From Bacteroidales bacterium UBA3824 (GTDB taxonomy: Bacteria > Bacteroidota > Bacteroidia > Bacteroidales > UBA3824), in NCBI GenBank assembly GCA_002393195.1, contig DGIK01000027.1, forward strand, positions 1-19,482: DNA of 19,482 nt. The letters are read 5' to 3'. The stretch's first letter is position 1. Every line of letters begins with the position of its first letter. The notes under the pieces were generated by a model, which was not told the DNA's origin, ran no database searches, and saw nothing but the letters and a program-made list of their open reading frames with translations. Both the position numbers and the translations under genes were made by a program. Of this stretch, positions 1-6,738 are shown piece by piece.

Positions 1-1059
1 GGCAACAATATAAAGTTCGTTGCCGACTTGAATCATCGACCTTATAGAACCGTCGATACCTGTCACATCATTGGAAAACCATGAGAAAGGCGAATAAATG
101 TCCACAATGGAGATGCCGTTGTAGGTGGCAGCCCAAATGAGATGGCTGTCGTCTTCATAGAGAGCGTTGATGCGTTCACTGATGTTTACTCTCTTAATGA
201 TATTAAAATCATGGTCAGTTACTATAAGACCTTTTGAAGTTGTTCCAAAGATATAATTGCCATCATGGGTTTCAAGTCCACAATAAATATCCTTCAAAGC
301 AACATCACCAAATTTGATGTTGGGATGCGTTAGCGAATCGTTTTCGTAGATATAAAAACCGTCTTTGCCATTTTCATAACTCAGAGCAGTAATTCTTCCA
401 CCAGAAACGTTGAGATAACAAATATTACCGTTTACGTCTTTTAAATATGGGATATCAACGAGCTTGCCATTTTTGATTTCCTTAATGCCAATGGTTGCTG
501 ACGCCACAAAAACACGTCCACCATCGCCAAACATTTGATATCCAGCGTTATCACCTCTCTTGCGGGTTATTACACTGCTGATAGTATCATCTTTGTAGAT
601 GTATATGGCAGATCCACCCATAAATAATACACCTTCTTTGGCATCCACTATGACCTTGTCGATTCTTGGGACATTATTGTCATCTTTCGGTAGCAAGTAT
701 TTGAGGCTTTTGTACTCGTAAGCAGCCGCACTATTGCTGACGAGCATACCGAAGTCTCCATTTGCGCCAACATAAATTTCGTTTTTTACTGTGTCAATAG
801 CCAATGCCTTGACAGCTGCACCTGTTTCAGTCTTCATAAACCCCCAATTGGAACCATCGAAACTGAGTATTCCACCTGTATTGGCAAAGTACATAACTCC
901 CTGTTTATCTTTTATGATGTCCCAGTTCTGTGAGTTGGCAGCAATGTTGGTACGAGTATGGTGATACATATATGGTTCACCCTCTCGCTTTATCTGCGCC
1001 TCCGCCCACATTGGCAGTGTTAATATAATGATTGTCAGTAATATAACTATTCGTTTCAT
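1..1059 (-). CDS. Exported beta-propeller protein, N-terminal part (cut by window edge)
   Basis: The reading frame opens at ATG 1059 on the minus strand and stays open for 353 codons to the window edge, so the C-terminus is not visible. It starts with a signal peptide (MKRIVILLTIIILTLPMWAEAQ). Repeated beta-propeller blades follow, of the form 'GVMYFANTGGILSFDGSNW', 'NEIYVGANGDFGML', 'GVLFMGGSAIYIYKDD' and 'HLIWAATYNGISIVDIYS'. These resemble the sensor propellers ('two-component regulator propeller') of Bacteroidota. In that family the propeller precedes a Y_Y_Y domain and then a LuxR, histidine kinase or cyclase output, or sometimes no output. Which output applies cannot be told here. The blades place the visible part in the periplasm or outside the cell. 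It is separated from the next minus-strand gene upstream (ending at 1279) by a strong terminator, so it probably has its own promoter within 1060-1147; I could not fix a convincing -33/-7 pair there. Confidence 0.8.
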   Translation of the reverse strand, partial: MKRIVILLTIIILTLPMWAEAQIKREGEPYMYHHTRTNIAANSQNWDIIKDKQGVMYFANTGGILSFDGSNWGFMKTETGAAVKALAIDTVKNEIYVGANGDFGMLVSNSAAAYEYKSLKYLLPKDDNNVPRIDKVIVDAKEGVLFMGGSAIYIYKDDTISSVITRKRGDNAGYQMFGDGGRVFVASATIGIKEIKNGKLVDIPYLKDVNGNICYLNVSGGRITALSYENGKDGFYIYENDSLTHPNIKFGDVALKDIYCGLETHDGNYIFGTTSKGLIVTDHDFNIIKRVNISERINALYEDDSHLIWAATYNGISIVDIYSPFSWFSNDVTGIDGSIRSMIQVGNELYIVA

Positions 1060-1147
1060 TCCTTGATTTATGTTGGTTTCAGCTTGTAAAATTACAAAAA
1101 ATATTGCAAATAATGCTCCAAATGTGTTTTTTTTTAATTTTTGGCGT

Positions 1148-1185
1148 AAAAAAAGCCCGCAGAAGTGGTTCTGCGGGCTTTTTTT
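1148..1185. terminator. Bidirectional intrinsic terminator
   Basis: A perfect stem runs from A7-GCCCGCAGAA (1148-1164) through loop GTGG (1165-1168) to TTCTGCGGGC-T7 (1169-1185). A-tract and T-tract flank it on both sides, so it can end transcription in either direction. It most likely terminates the two-gene unit 5575-1279, which reads toward it on the minus strand, and it insulates the promoter of the next gene (start 1059). Confidence 0.9.
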
Positions 1186-1195
1186 AGATTGGGGT

Positions 1196-1278
1196 GCGGG
1201 CGGCTCGCCCGCTTGTAGGCAGGCGGGACGCCTGCACTCCAAATTAATGTTTTCGCAGGCGGGACGCCTGCACTCCAA
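1196..1278. repeat. Cluster of three REP-like palindromes
   Basis: Three short GC-rich palindromes lie between the terminator and the stop codon of the 726-aa protein. The first is GCGGGCGGCTCGCCCGC at 1196-1212. The second and third share a unit beginning GCAGGCGGGACGCCTGC and ending ACTCCAA, at 1219-1242 and 1255-1278. The two units are identical over 24 bp. Such elements are far more GC-rich than the surrounding intergenic DNA and resemble REP elements, which often cluster just after genes. When transcribed from the minus strand they fold into hairpins right after the stop codon. Confidence 0.75.
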
Positions 1279-3459
1279 TTAGTTTTTGTAAACGAGCTTG
1301 CCGTTGCCGGAGAGGAGGATGTACGCCGGCTTTTCGGATGCGCTGATGTTGGAATCGAGGTTGTCGTATGCGCCGGTAATGTTGATGGTGCCGGCATTGA
1401 TACGGAACGCCTTGATTGCCCTAAGTTCGTCTTTGGATTCGCAGACGTTGGCGGTAATCTGCGTGCCACTGGTGAATATCGCTGCCACATCAGACTTGGA
1501 GGTGTAGGTCTTGCCGTCAACATTGAGGTCTGTGTAGTTGCAGATGAGCATATAGCCCGATGCAGACTTCACTACGTCGGCTATCTTGCCTTTGAGCTTG
1601 AAGTAAGGACTGAATGACGATTGTTTTTGTCCAAGGACGATGATTTCGAGCACAGCGTCGTCGTTAGACTGCGAATCGTAATTGCCCAGCCTGCCCTTGG
1701 CTGCCACTGCCACGGTCTCATTGATGTCGTCGTATGTCATGCAAGTTGGGAAAAGCGTGGTGGTGAGGTCGGTCTTGGAGAGCTGCTTGCCGTCGTTGTC
1801 CATCTTGATGACAGCACTCTTGACAGCTCCGCCATTGACATTGGCTACCAACGCGAGAAAACCGCCCGTCCTGATTGGGAATATCTGCACAACGGTATTG
1901 AAACCTGTGGGCATGAAGGCTACGTCCTTTATCCAAGTGAATTCCTCGCCTACTTCGTGCTTGGCAATGAATGTCGTTGACGCATTGTCGCCGGTCTTGC
2001 GGAATCCTGCCACATACCTTGCGCCACCATTATTTTTGCAGGTGTAAGTAGTGGTGTAATCGCCAGCGACAGCCTCATCAAACGAGGTCTGCACGGGAGC
2101 GGCGGAGATGGTCTTGTCGCCATGAGAGAACGAAACGTCTGCCGGGGCAAACTGATCTACCGTGAAGGCACGGAAGTGTTCAAGGTTTTTGGCGATGATG
2201 CCGTCAAGCTCTTTTTCCTGCTCCGACTTAAACGAGGATTTAAACTTGTTTTTGTCGCCGTAAAGCGCGGCAATCGACTGCTCATGGAGCGTGAGGCTCT
2301 TGTCGGTGATGCGCGAATCCATCGCAGCAAGGGCGTTGCGACAGTTGCGATCCATCAGGTAGAGGTCATAATAATATGCGCCCTTCTGATTGTAATCCGA
2401 ATTGAAGGCATCGGGATTCTCAATATTGTTGGTGGAGCGGAGCGAAGCAATCTGGAGGTTTGCCTTGGCCGCCTCGTACCTCATGGTAGAGGAAAGGAGC
2501 GATTCGTAGTCGTACTTTTCGGTGAGGTTCACGAGCTTGTTGGAGGGGTTGATGGTCTGGATGCTGTCGGTCTCGGCGTTGCGTTTTTGGAGCGAAGCCA
2601 CACGAGAACGCAAAGCCTTGATGTCGCTCACGGAGCTGTTTTTGATTTCGCTGATATTGCCGTCAAGGAGTTTTGTGGCTTCCTTCACCCATCCTTGGTA
2701 GTCCCAGATTGGGATTTTTGGCTGGATGAAATTGGAGGACGTAAGACCCTCGAGCCTGTATGTGTCGATGGGCTTGATGTCGAGCTGCTGGTTGTACTGC
2801 TTGATTGGGTAGTTGGCAAGCTCGTTTTTGAAAATGCCGAAGCAGAGCATCACGCTGTCGTAATCGCGGGAGAGTTTTTTGAGCTCTTCGCGCAACTCGG
2901 CAGAATTGGTTACAAGCAGGTTTTTGTAATTGCTCTGATGGCTTACAATCTGCTTGAAAGTCTCGGTGCAGGTGTTGTACTTGTCGATGGCGAGGTTGAA
3001 ATTTTCGATGATTACAGTAACGTGTTCATCGTATTCCTTCACCTTGGCTATGATGTCGTTGAGCATATTCAATACGGCTTCCTGCGAGACGGTCTTGGCG
3101 TCGCCGAGTCCGAGGTTGGCGTAGTATGCGCTGTTTTTCTTGACCTCCTTTTCGTCTGCCTGTATCTTGCTGATGGCGAGACCGAGGTAGAGCTTGGTAT
3201 TGTAGATGAGCTGGCGGACGTAGGTGTAATTGAGGAAAGGATCAGCCTCTTGCAGCCATGCCCACTGAATGATGCCCGTCTGCACGTAAGTGTTAGGAAA
3301 CTCCGGCACCATCGACTGGTACTCGTTGAGCTTCAATAGCGAGTGTTCGGCAGGCTCCTTGCCGATCTTCTCGTAGATGTCCTTGTATTTGAGTTTGCGC
3401 TGTCCAAACGATGTGGCGCATATCAGGACTGCTGTCAGCAGTAGGATAATCTTTTTCAT
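1279..3459 (-). CDS. Large exported protein of unknown function, helical N-half and beta-rich C-half
   Basis: 726 residues starting at ATG 3459, with a clear signal peptide (MKKIILLLTAVLICATSFGQ). Residues about 22-430 look mainly helical: an early stretch 'YKDIYEKIGKEPAEHSLLKL' could be TPR-like, and residues about 180-320 contain heptad-like segments ('LRSRVASLQKRNAETDS'). From about residue 434 the sequence becomes beta-rich with short strand-turn repeats ('GGFLALVANVNGGAVKSAVI', 'SGYMLICNYTDLNVDGKTY'), possibly propeller-like. No T9SS sorting domain, lipobox or enzyme motif was seen. It begins 13 nt after the stop of the PD40/OmpA gene, so the two are almost certainly one operon and the products may work together at the outer membrane. 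I do not recognise a named family; the partnership is inferred from gene order. Confidence 0.85.
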   Translation of the reverse strand: MKKIILLLTAVLICATSFGQRKLKYKDIYEKIGKEPAEHSLLKLNEYQSMVPEFPNTYVQTGIIQWAWLQEADPFLNYTYVRQLIYNTKLYLGLAISKIQADEKEVKKNSAYYANLGLGDAKTVSQEAVLNMLNDIIAKVKEYDEHVTVIIENFNLAIDKYNTCTETFKQIVSHQSNYKNLLVTNSAELREELKKLSRDYDSVMLCFGIFKNELANYPIKQYNQQLDIKPIDTYRLEGLTSSNFIQPKIPIWDYQGWVKEATKLLDGNISEIKNSSVSDIKALRSRVASLQKRNAETDSIQTINPSNKLVNLTEKYDYESLLSSTMRYEAAKANLQIASLRSTNNIENPDAFNSDYNQKGAYYYDLYLMDRNCRNALAAMDSRITDKSLTLHEQSIAALYGDKNKFKSSFKSEQEKELDGIIAKNLEHFRAFTVDQFAPADVSFSHGDKTISAAPVQTSFDEAVAGDYTTTYTCKNNGGARYVAGFRKTGDNASTTFIAKHEVGEEFTWIKDVAFMPTGFNTVVQIFPIRTGGFLALVANVNGGAVKSAVIKMDNDGKQLSKTDLTTTLFPTCMTYDDINETVAVAAKGRLGNYDSQSNDDAVLEIIVLGQKQSSFSPYFKLKGKIADVVKSASGYMLICNYTDLNVDGKTYTSKSDVAAIFTSGTQITANVCESKDELRAIKAFRINAGTINITGAYDNLDSNISASEKPAYILLSGNGKLVYKN

Positions 3460-3472
3460 GTCATTAGATGTT

Positions 3473-5575
3473 TTATTGGTTGTCGGTGCTGATTACTTTG
3501 AGTTCGACGCGGCGGTTTTTGGCGCGGTTTTCGTCGCTTGTGTTGGGCACGAGCGGCTGAGTCTTGCCATAACCCTTGGAAATAATCCTGGATTTGGCGA
3601 TGCCCTTTGCGATGAGGTATTCTGCCACTGCTGCCGCCCTCTGGTCTGATAGTTTGAAATTGTATGCGTCGGCTCCCACGTCGTCGGTATGAGCCGAAAG
3701 CTCTATCTTGATGTCGGAGTTCATCTTGAGGTTGTCCACAAGCATATCGAGTTGTTCGTAGCTCGAGGGGTTGAGCGTGGAGCTGTTGGTCTCGAAGTTG
3801 ATGTTTTGGAGCTCCATCTTTACACCCTCCGCCATCTTCTTGATTTCGGCGTGGATGGTTACACTACCATCGAGGTTGATGGTCTCGTCTGACGTGATGG
3901 AGACGTTGGACATATCCACCTGCTGACCATTAGTATTCTGCATCTTGCTCACAGCGAGATCCTTGACGCCGAGAGCCGTGGTCTGATTGTACATGGTGTA
4001 GCCTTTTTTGGCGATATTGACCTGGTAGAGGTCGCCCTTGCGGAGCCAAAATTCGGTGTTGCCGTCGGTGCCGGTGGTCTTGGATGTGGTGTAGCGCGAT
4101 ATTGTGGAGAGATCCACGATGCTTACGTCCGCAGTCTCGCCCGGATCGAGGCCGCGCACTTCCACATGGAGCAGGATTTTGCTCGATATGAGTTCGGCGT
4201 CCTTCTCCACGGATTCGAATAGCACCACCTGCGAGAGGTCGAGATTGAAGTCGTAATCGGTGTAGAGATCCTTGGTGATATTGAAGGCGTAATTGTTGCC
4301 GATGGGGAGCGTCATCTTGTAACGTCCGGTGGCTATCGGGTTTATTTTGATGGTGGTGTCCTTGCCGTTTGATTTGATGTGAATGTCGCTCTCCAACGCA
4401 TCAAACATATCGGAGTCAAATACATTGAGCTGCAAGTCGAGATTGTCGAAGAAGTCGTAGTCCTGCTTGTTTTCCTGCTTGTTGGGCGTGGTCTCCACGA
4501 TGTTGTGGGAATATCCCGGATGACTAAAATCGATGAACACCGGGGTTTCGCCGTTGAGGAAAAAGTCGTATTCGCCCGTGATTTCGTCGCTATTGAACTG
4601 CGCGAGGGTTATCGAGCTGAATGCGTCGTTTACCTTGATGTCGGTGCCGAGCGGCTTTTTAGTAGTGCGGTCGATGGTCTTGCCCGAATACCTTGTGATA
4701 GCCTTGGGCATGAAGTTGGACGGGATGTCAGCTTTGGCGAGGTAGTCGGTCTTTTTTTCGGAGTGCAGGTAGTAAAACTGCTTGCCGTCGTAGTCGTATG
4801 CCGGCATCAGGTCGTGGTACTGCCCGTTGATGGTGTCGATTGGGATAGGAATCATCCACGTCCTGGCGTCGGGGCGGTAGGTGTAGTAGATGTCGAAATC
4901 CTCGCGGCCCTCCTTGCGGATGGATGCGAAGTAGATGGTACGGCTGTCGGGCGCCACGTAAGGTGCGGCGTCGCATCCGAGAGTTACCGGCTCCGGGATG
5001 TCCTTGGCACGCGTCCACGAGCCGTCGGTCTTGTGCGTGCTCATATACAATGTGCCGCATCGAGAGTCAGGGATGGTAACGCCCTTAGACGCCTGCGCTA
5101 TACGTGTGAAATACAGCGTATTGCCGTCGGGCGCGATGGCAGGGTAACGCTCCTGCGCGGCGGTATTGATGCTGTCGCCGAGTGCTGTCATGTCGCTCCA
5201 CTTGCCGTTTTGCCGACGGATGACGTAGATGTCGGTATTGCCGCTGCCATTGTCGGCGGCAAAATAAATCTGCGAGCCGTCCACAGAGAGCGAAGGGTCG
5301 AGCGGCTTTACGCTTTTCTTGTCGATGAGGTCGTTGAGAGGGTTGTTTTCCGAGGGGTTGGCAAAAGAGCCTCCGCTCTTGGTGAAGGAGATGTACCGGG
5401 TTTGTCCGTCCTTCTCGATGCCTACTATGGCATGCTGTCCATTGCCGGAAATGTTGGCTGACACCGCCTTAGACCCTTCCGGGATTGGGAACGGATTTTG
5501 GGTGTTGATCTGCGCCACGCTGCTGCCGGCTATCATCACCGCTCCCAATGTCTGAAGCAAATACTTTTTTTTCAT
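3473..5575 (-). CDS. PD40 / CarboxypepD-reg-like / OmpA-family protein, PorE-like without TPR
   Basis: 700 residues from ATG 5575. Order of parts: signal peptide (1-22, ends SSVAQ); PD40/WD40-like blades at about 92-255 ('DPSLSVDGSQIYFAADNGSG', 'RYPAIAPDGNTLYFTR', 'APYVAPDSRTIYFASIR'); a carboxypeptidase-regulatory-like fold at about 292-360 ('YSGKTIDRTTKKPLG'); a second one at about 470-535; and an OmpA C-terminal domain at about 592-695. The OmpA part keeps the peptidoglycan-binding features 'ELSAHTDDVGADAYNFKLSD' and 'NRRVELKV', so it should be held to the cell wall in the periplasm. PorE of the type IX secretion system has TPR-PD40-CRD-OmpA; here the TPR part is absent and the second beta domain is extra. 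It may be a PorE paralog for a particular surface complex rather than the core component. It is first in the two-gene unit 5575-1279. OmpA assignment is firm; the T9SS link is inference. Confidence 0.9.
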   Translation of the reverse strand: MKKKYLLQTLGAVMIAGSSVAQINTQNPFPIPEGSKAVSANISGNGQHAIVGIEKDGQTRYISFTKSGGSFANPSENNPLNDLIDKKSVKPLDPSLSVDGSQIYFAADNGSGNTDIYVIRRQNGKWSDMTALGDSINTAAQERYPAIAPDGNTLYFTRIAQASKGVTIPDSRCGTLYMSTHKTDGSWTRAKDIPEPVTLGCDAAPYVAPDSRTIYFASIRKEGREDFDIYYTYRPDARTWMIPIPIDTINGQYHDLMPAYDYDGKQFYYLHSEKKTDYLAKADIPSNFMPKAITRYSGKTIDRTTKKPLGTDIKVNDAFSSITLAQFNSDEITGEYDFFLNGETPVFIDFSHPGYSHNIVETTPNKQENKQDYDFFDNLDLQLNVFDSDMFDALESDIHIKSNGKDTTIKINPIATGRYKMTLPIGNNYAFNITKDLYTDYDFNLDLSQVVLFESVEKDAELISSKILLHVEVRGLDPGETADVSIVDLSTISRYTTSKTTGTDGNTEFWLRKGDLYQVNIAKKGYTMYNQTTALGVKDLAVSKMQNTNGQQVDMSNVSITSDETINLDGSVTIHAEIKKMAEGVKMELQNINFETNSSTLNPSSYEQLDMLVDNLKMNSDIKIELSAHTDDVGADAYNFKLSDQRAAAVAEYLIAKGIAKSRIISKGYGKTQPLVPNTSDENRAKNRRVELKVISTDNQ

Positions 5576-5611
5576 GTTGTGTTGATGGTTGCTTAGTAAT
5601 AATTAATGCCG

Positions 5612-5619
5612 CAAAGGTA
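5612..5619 (-). promoter_or_regulatory. -7 box of the PD40/OmpA operon
   Basis: On the minus strand this reads TACCTTTG, a full match to the Bacteroidota TAnnTTTG box. Twenty bases upstream is TTTC (5640-5643), a near match to the -33 TTTG. Transcription would begin about 5607, giving a leader of about 30 nt before ATG 5575. Confidence 0.6.
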
Positions 5620-5672
5620 ATGCTTTTTTGCTGTATATTGAAAAAAAATATTGCCGTCCTCTATGAAAAATC

Positions 5673-5687
5673 ACCCGAAAGTGTCAA
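5673..5687 (+). promoter_or_regulatory. Shared promoter element, copy A
   Basis: ACCCGAAAGTGTCAA, the first of three copies of the element. Its first base is 46 bp upstream of the -7 box at 5719, exactly as in copy B. Counting without gaps from 5671 and 6664, 46 of 60 bases agree between promoters A and B, including a second conserved block TTTCCGA and the end TTTTGTGGC. Confidence 0.7.
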
Positions 5688-5718
5688 CTTTTTTTTCATA
5701 TTTCCGATTTTTTTTGTA

Positions 5719-5726
5719 TAATTTTG
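5719..5726 (+). promoter_or_regulatory. -7 box of the short transcript
   Basis: TAATTTTG, a full TAnnTTTG match on the plus strand. The -33 position (about 5695-5698, TTCA) is poor, so the promoter may need an activator bound at the element at 5673-5687. Expected start of transcription about 5731. Confidence 0.65.
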
Positions 5727-5751
5727 TGGCGTTGATTAAGACGCTGAATAC

Positions 5752-5799
5752 ATGAAACACGACGAATCGGATTTTTTTCAATCGGCTGCAAGGGGGTGA
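5752..5799 (+). CDS. Possible 15-aa micro-ORF
   Basis: ATG 5752 to TGA 5797-5799 encodes MKHDESDFFQSAARG. It lies wholly inside the predicted short transcript, about 20 nt after its start. The 3' half of the ORF forms the upstream arm and part of the loop of the terminator, so translation would interfere with hairpin formation, as in an attenuator leader. No downstream plus-strand gene exists to be attenuated, so this may be chance. Confidence 0.2.
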   Translation: MKHDESDFFQSAARG

Positions 5800-5817
5800 T
5801 GTGCAGCCGATTTTTTT
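5780..5817 (+). terminator. Intrinsic terminator of the short transcript
   Basis: An 11-bp perfect stem AATCGGCTGCA (5780-5790) / TGCAGCCGATT (5802-5812), loop AGGGGGTGATG, with a T-run to 5817. On the minus strand the stem is followed by GAAAAAAA rather than T's, so it acts for plus-strand transcription. Confidence 0.85.
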
Positions 5818-5849
5818 ATTCCAAGATGATGCGGGAGGGTACAGATTTT

Positions 5850-6587
5850 TCAGAGCAGCCGGTTGTTTATTGCGTATATCAACGCCTCGCTGATGCTCGA
5901 TACGCCAAGTTTTTTGAAAAGGCGTTTTTTGTAGGTTTTCACAGTGTCCGGCGACTTGTGGATTCCCTCGCCGATTTGCTCCACGGTGTTGCCCTGCGCC
6001 GAGAGCCAAAGCACTTTATGCTCTATGTCAGAGAGTACCACGCCATCCTTGTGTTCCCATTTTTTTTGGGTGCGGGAGTATTCATAAAAATCGGGATTGC
6101 CGTATCTGCGCATTATTATCCGCCCCGATTCTTGTTCCGACGGCGTTGTGAGTACAAAGAGGCCAATTTTGATAACGCCGTTTTCCACCACCACGGGCGT
6201 AAAGTATTGATGCACGAGGAGTTTGTGCAAATGGAAGTTGTAGGAAAGGGTATATTTTATGATTTCGTCGTCGGGCAGATTTTGCAGATATTTGAACGCA
6301 GTTTCATTGATTTCTATGAGCATCTTGTAATCGCTGTCGGGGACGCATTCCACATATTCGTCGTAGCAACCGACTTTTTCAGGTGGTATGCCGCACCATC
6401 TCGCGATGTTTTCCGACATGAAGAATACCTTGTTTTTTTCGTAGTCAACCATATAAATGCCGTTTCCACTTATCCTTGTGAAGGCGGAGGCGAGGTGCAG
6501 CGCAGTTACAATGGTGAGGTTGCCGTCCGCATTGTCGCTAAACATTGTGTTGGGATATTCAAAAAAGTCGTTTACGCACTTGTCCAT
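5850..6587 (-). CDS. PAS-domain LuxR-type transcriptional regulator
   Basis: 245 residues from ATG 6587. The N-terminal part, about 35-155, reads like a PAS fold ('NGIYMVDYEKNKVFFMSENI', then 'RWCGIPPEKVG'). The C-terminal 62 residues are a LuxR/GerE helix-turn-helix: 'LSDIEHKVLWLSAQGNTVEQ' followed by the recognition helix 'SPDTVKTYKKRLFKKLGV'. There is no receiver domain and no membrane segment, so it is an orphan cytoplasmic regulator that may sense a small ligand or a partner through the PAS domain. It is transcribed divergently from the exported PKD protein, and the intergenic region holds element copy B. Copy A lies 163 bp beyond its stop. This makes it the best local candidate to bind the element, but that is inference. 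Confidence 0.9.
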   Translation of the reverse strand: MDKCVNDFFEYPNTMFSDNADGNLTIVTALHLASAFTRISGNGIYMVDYEKNKVFFMSENIARWCGIPPEKVGCYDEYVECVPDSDYKMLIEINETAFKYLQNLPDDEIIKYTLSYNFHLHKLLVHQYFTPVVVENGVIKIGLFVLTTPSEQESGRIIMRRYGNPDFYEYSRTQKKWEHKDGVVLSDIEHKVLWLSAQGNTVEQIGEGIHKSPDTVKTYKKRLFKKLGVSSISEALIYAINNRLL

Positions 6588-6627
6588 TTGGGTGTCTTTT
6601 TTTGGTTTTGTTTATAATTTGCGGCTG

Positions 6628-6659
6628 CAAAGGTAACTATTTTTTGCAATGACCGCAAA
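6628..6659 (-). promoter_or_regulatory. Promoter of the PAS-LuxR gene
   Basis: On the minus strand, TTTG (6656-6659), 20 bp, then TACCTTTG (6628-6635): a full match to the Bacteroidota consensus. Predicted leader about 35 nt. Element copy B begins 7 bp upstream of this -33 box, so a protein bound there could affect both divergent promoters. Confidence 0.75.
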
Positions 6660-6665
6660 AAATTC

Positions 6666-6681
6666 ACCCTAAAGTGTCTAA
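6666..6681 (+). promoter_or_regulatory. Shared promoter element, copy B
   Basis: ACCCTAAAGTGTCTAA, identical over 16 bp to copy C at 8186. Its core ACCCTAAAGTGT is close to a dyad (ACnCT-AA-AGnGT). An A-tract, CGCAAAAAATT, precedes both B and C, separated from the element by one extra C in B. It lies 46 bp upstream of the -7 box at 6712, counted start to start. Confidence 0.75.
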
Positions 6682-6687
6682 TTTTTC

Positions 6688-6719
6688 TTTGTTTTTCCGA
6701 AAATTCATATATATTTTTG
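6688..6719 (+). promoter_or_regulatory. Promoter of the PKD protein gene
   Basis: TTTG (6688-6691), 20 bp, then TATTTTTG (6712-6719), matching the consensus. Predicted start about 6724, which makes the GTG at 6724 an unlikely start codon. Confidence 0.7.
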
Positions 6720-6738
6720 TGGCGTGAAAAAGATAAAT

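Larger units (their letters stand above)
5731..5817 (+). ncRNA. Candidate ~85-nt small RNA (or mini-mRNA)
   Basis: A promoter (5719-5726) and a strong plus-strand terminator (5780-5817) enclose only about 85 nt, between two genes that both point the other way. Nothing else on the plus strand needs either signal. The promoter has the same architecture as those of the exported-protein genes at 6739 and 8260. The RNA would carry a single-stranded 5' part and a terminator hairpin with an unusual G-rich loop. It also holds a 15-codon ORF, so it could instead be a tiny mRNA. No known RNA family was recognised. Existence is inferred from promoter plus terminator only. Confidence 0.5.

Noticed and set aside
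1134..1523. Open frame on the minus strand containing repeated 'WSAGVPPA' peptides
   Set aside because: The peptide repeat comes from translating the REP-like palindromes; the rest is out of frame with the real gene.
2122..3339. 405-codon open frame on the plus strand
   Set aside because: It is antisense to the 726-aa exported protein. It has no domain, signal peptide or promoter, while the minus-strand frame has a signal peptide and operon context.
4379..5461. 360-codon open frame on the plus strand
   Set aside because: Antisense shadow of the PD40/OmpA gene, Val/Arg-rich with no family resemblance.
5796..6617. 273-codon open frame on the plus strand after the short transcript
   Set aside because: Complement of the PAS-LuxR gene; it begins inside the short RNA terminator and shows no protein features.
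6724..6738. GTG 6724 as start of the PKD protein
   Set aside because: It coincides with the predicted transcription start just after the -7 box at 6712-6719; ATG 6739 has an A-rich leader.
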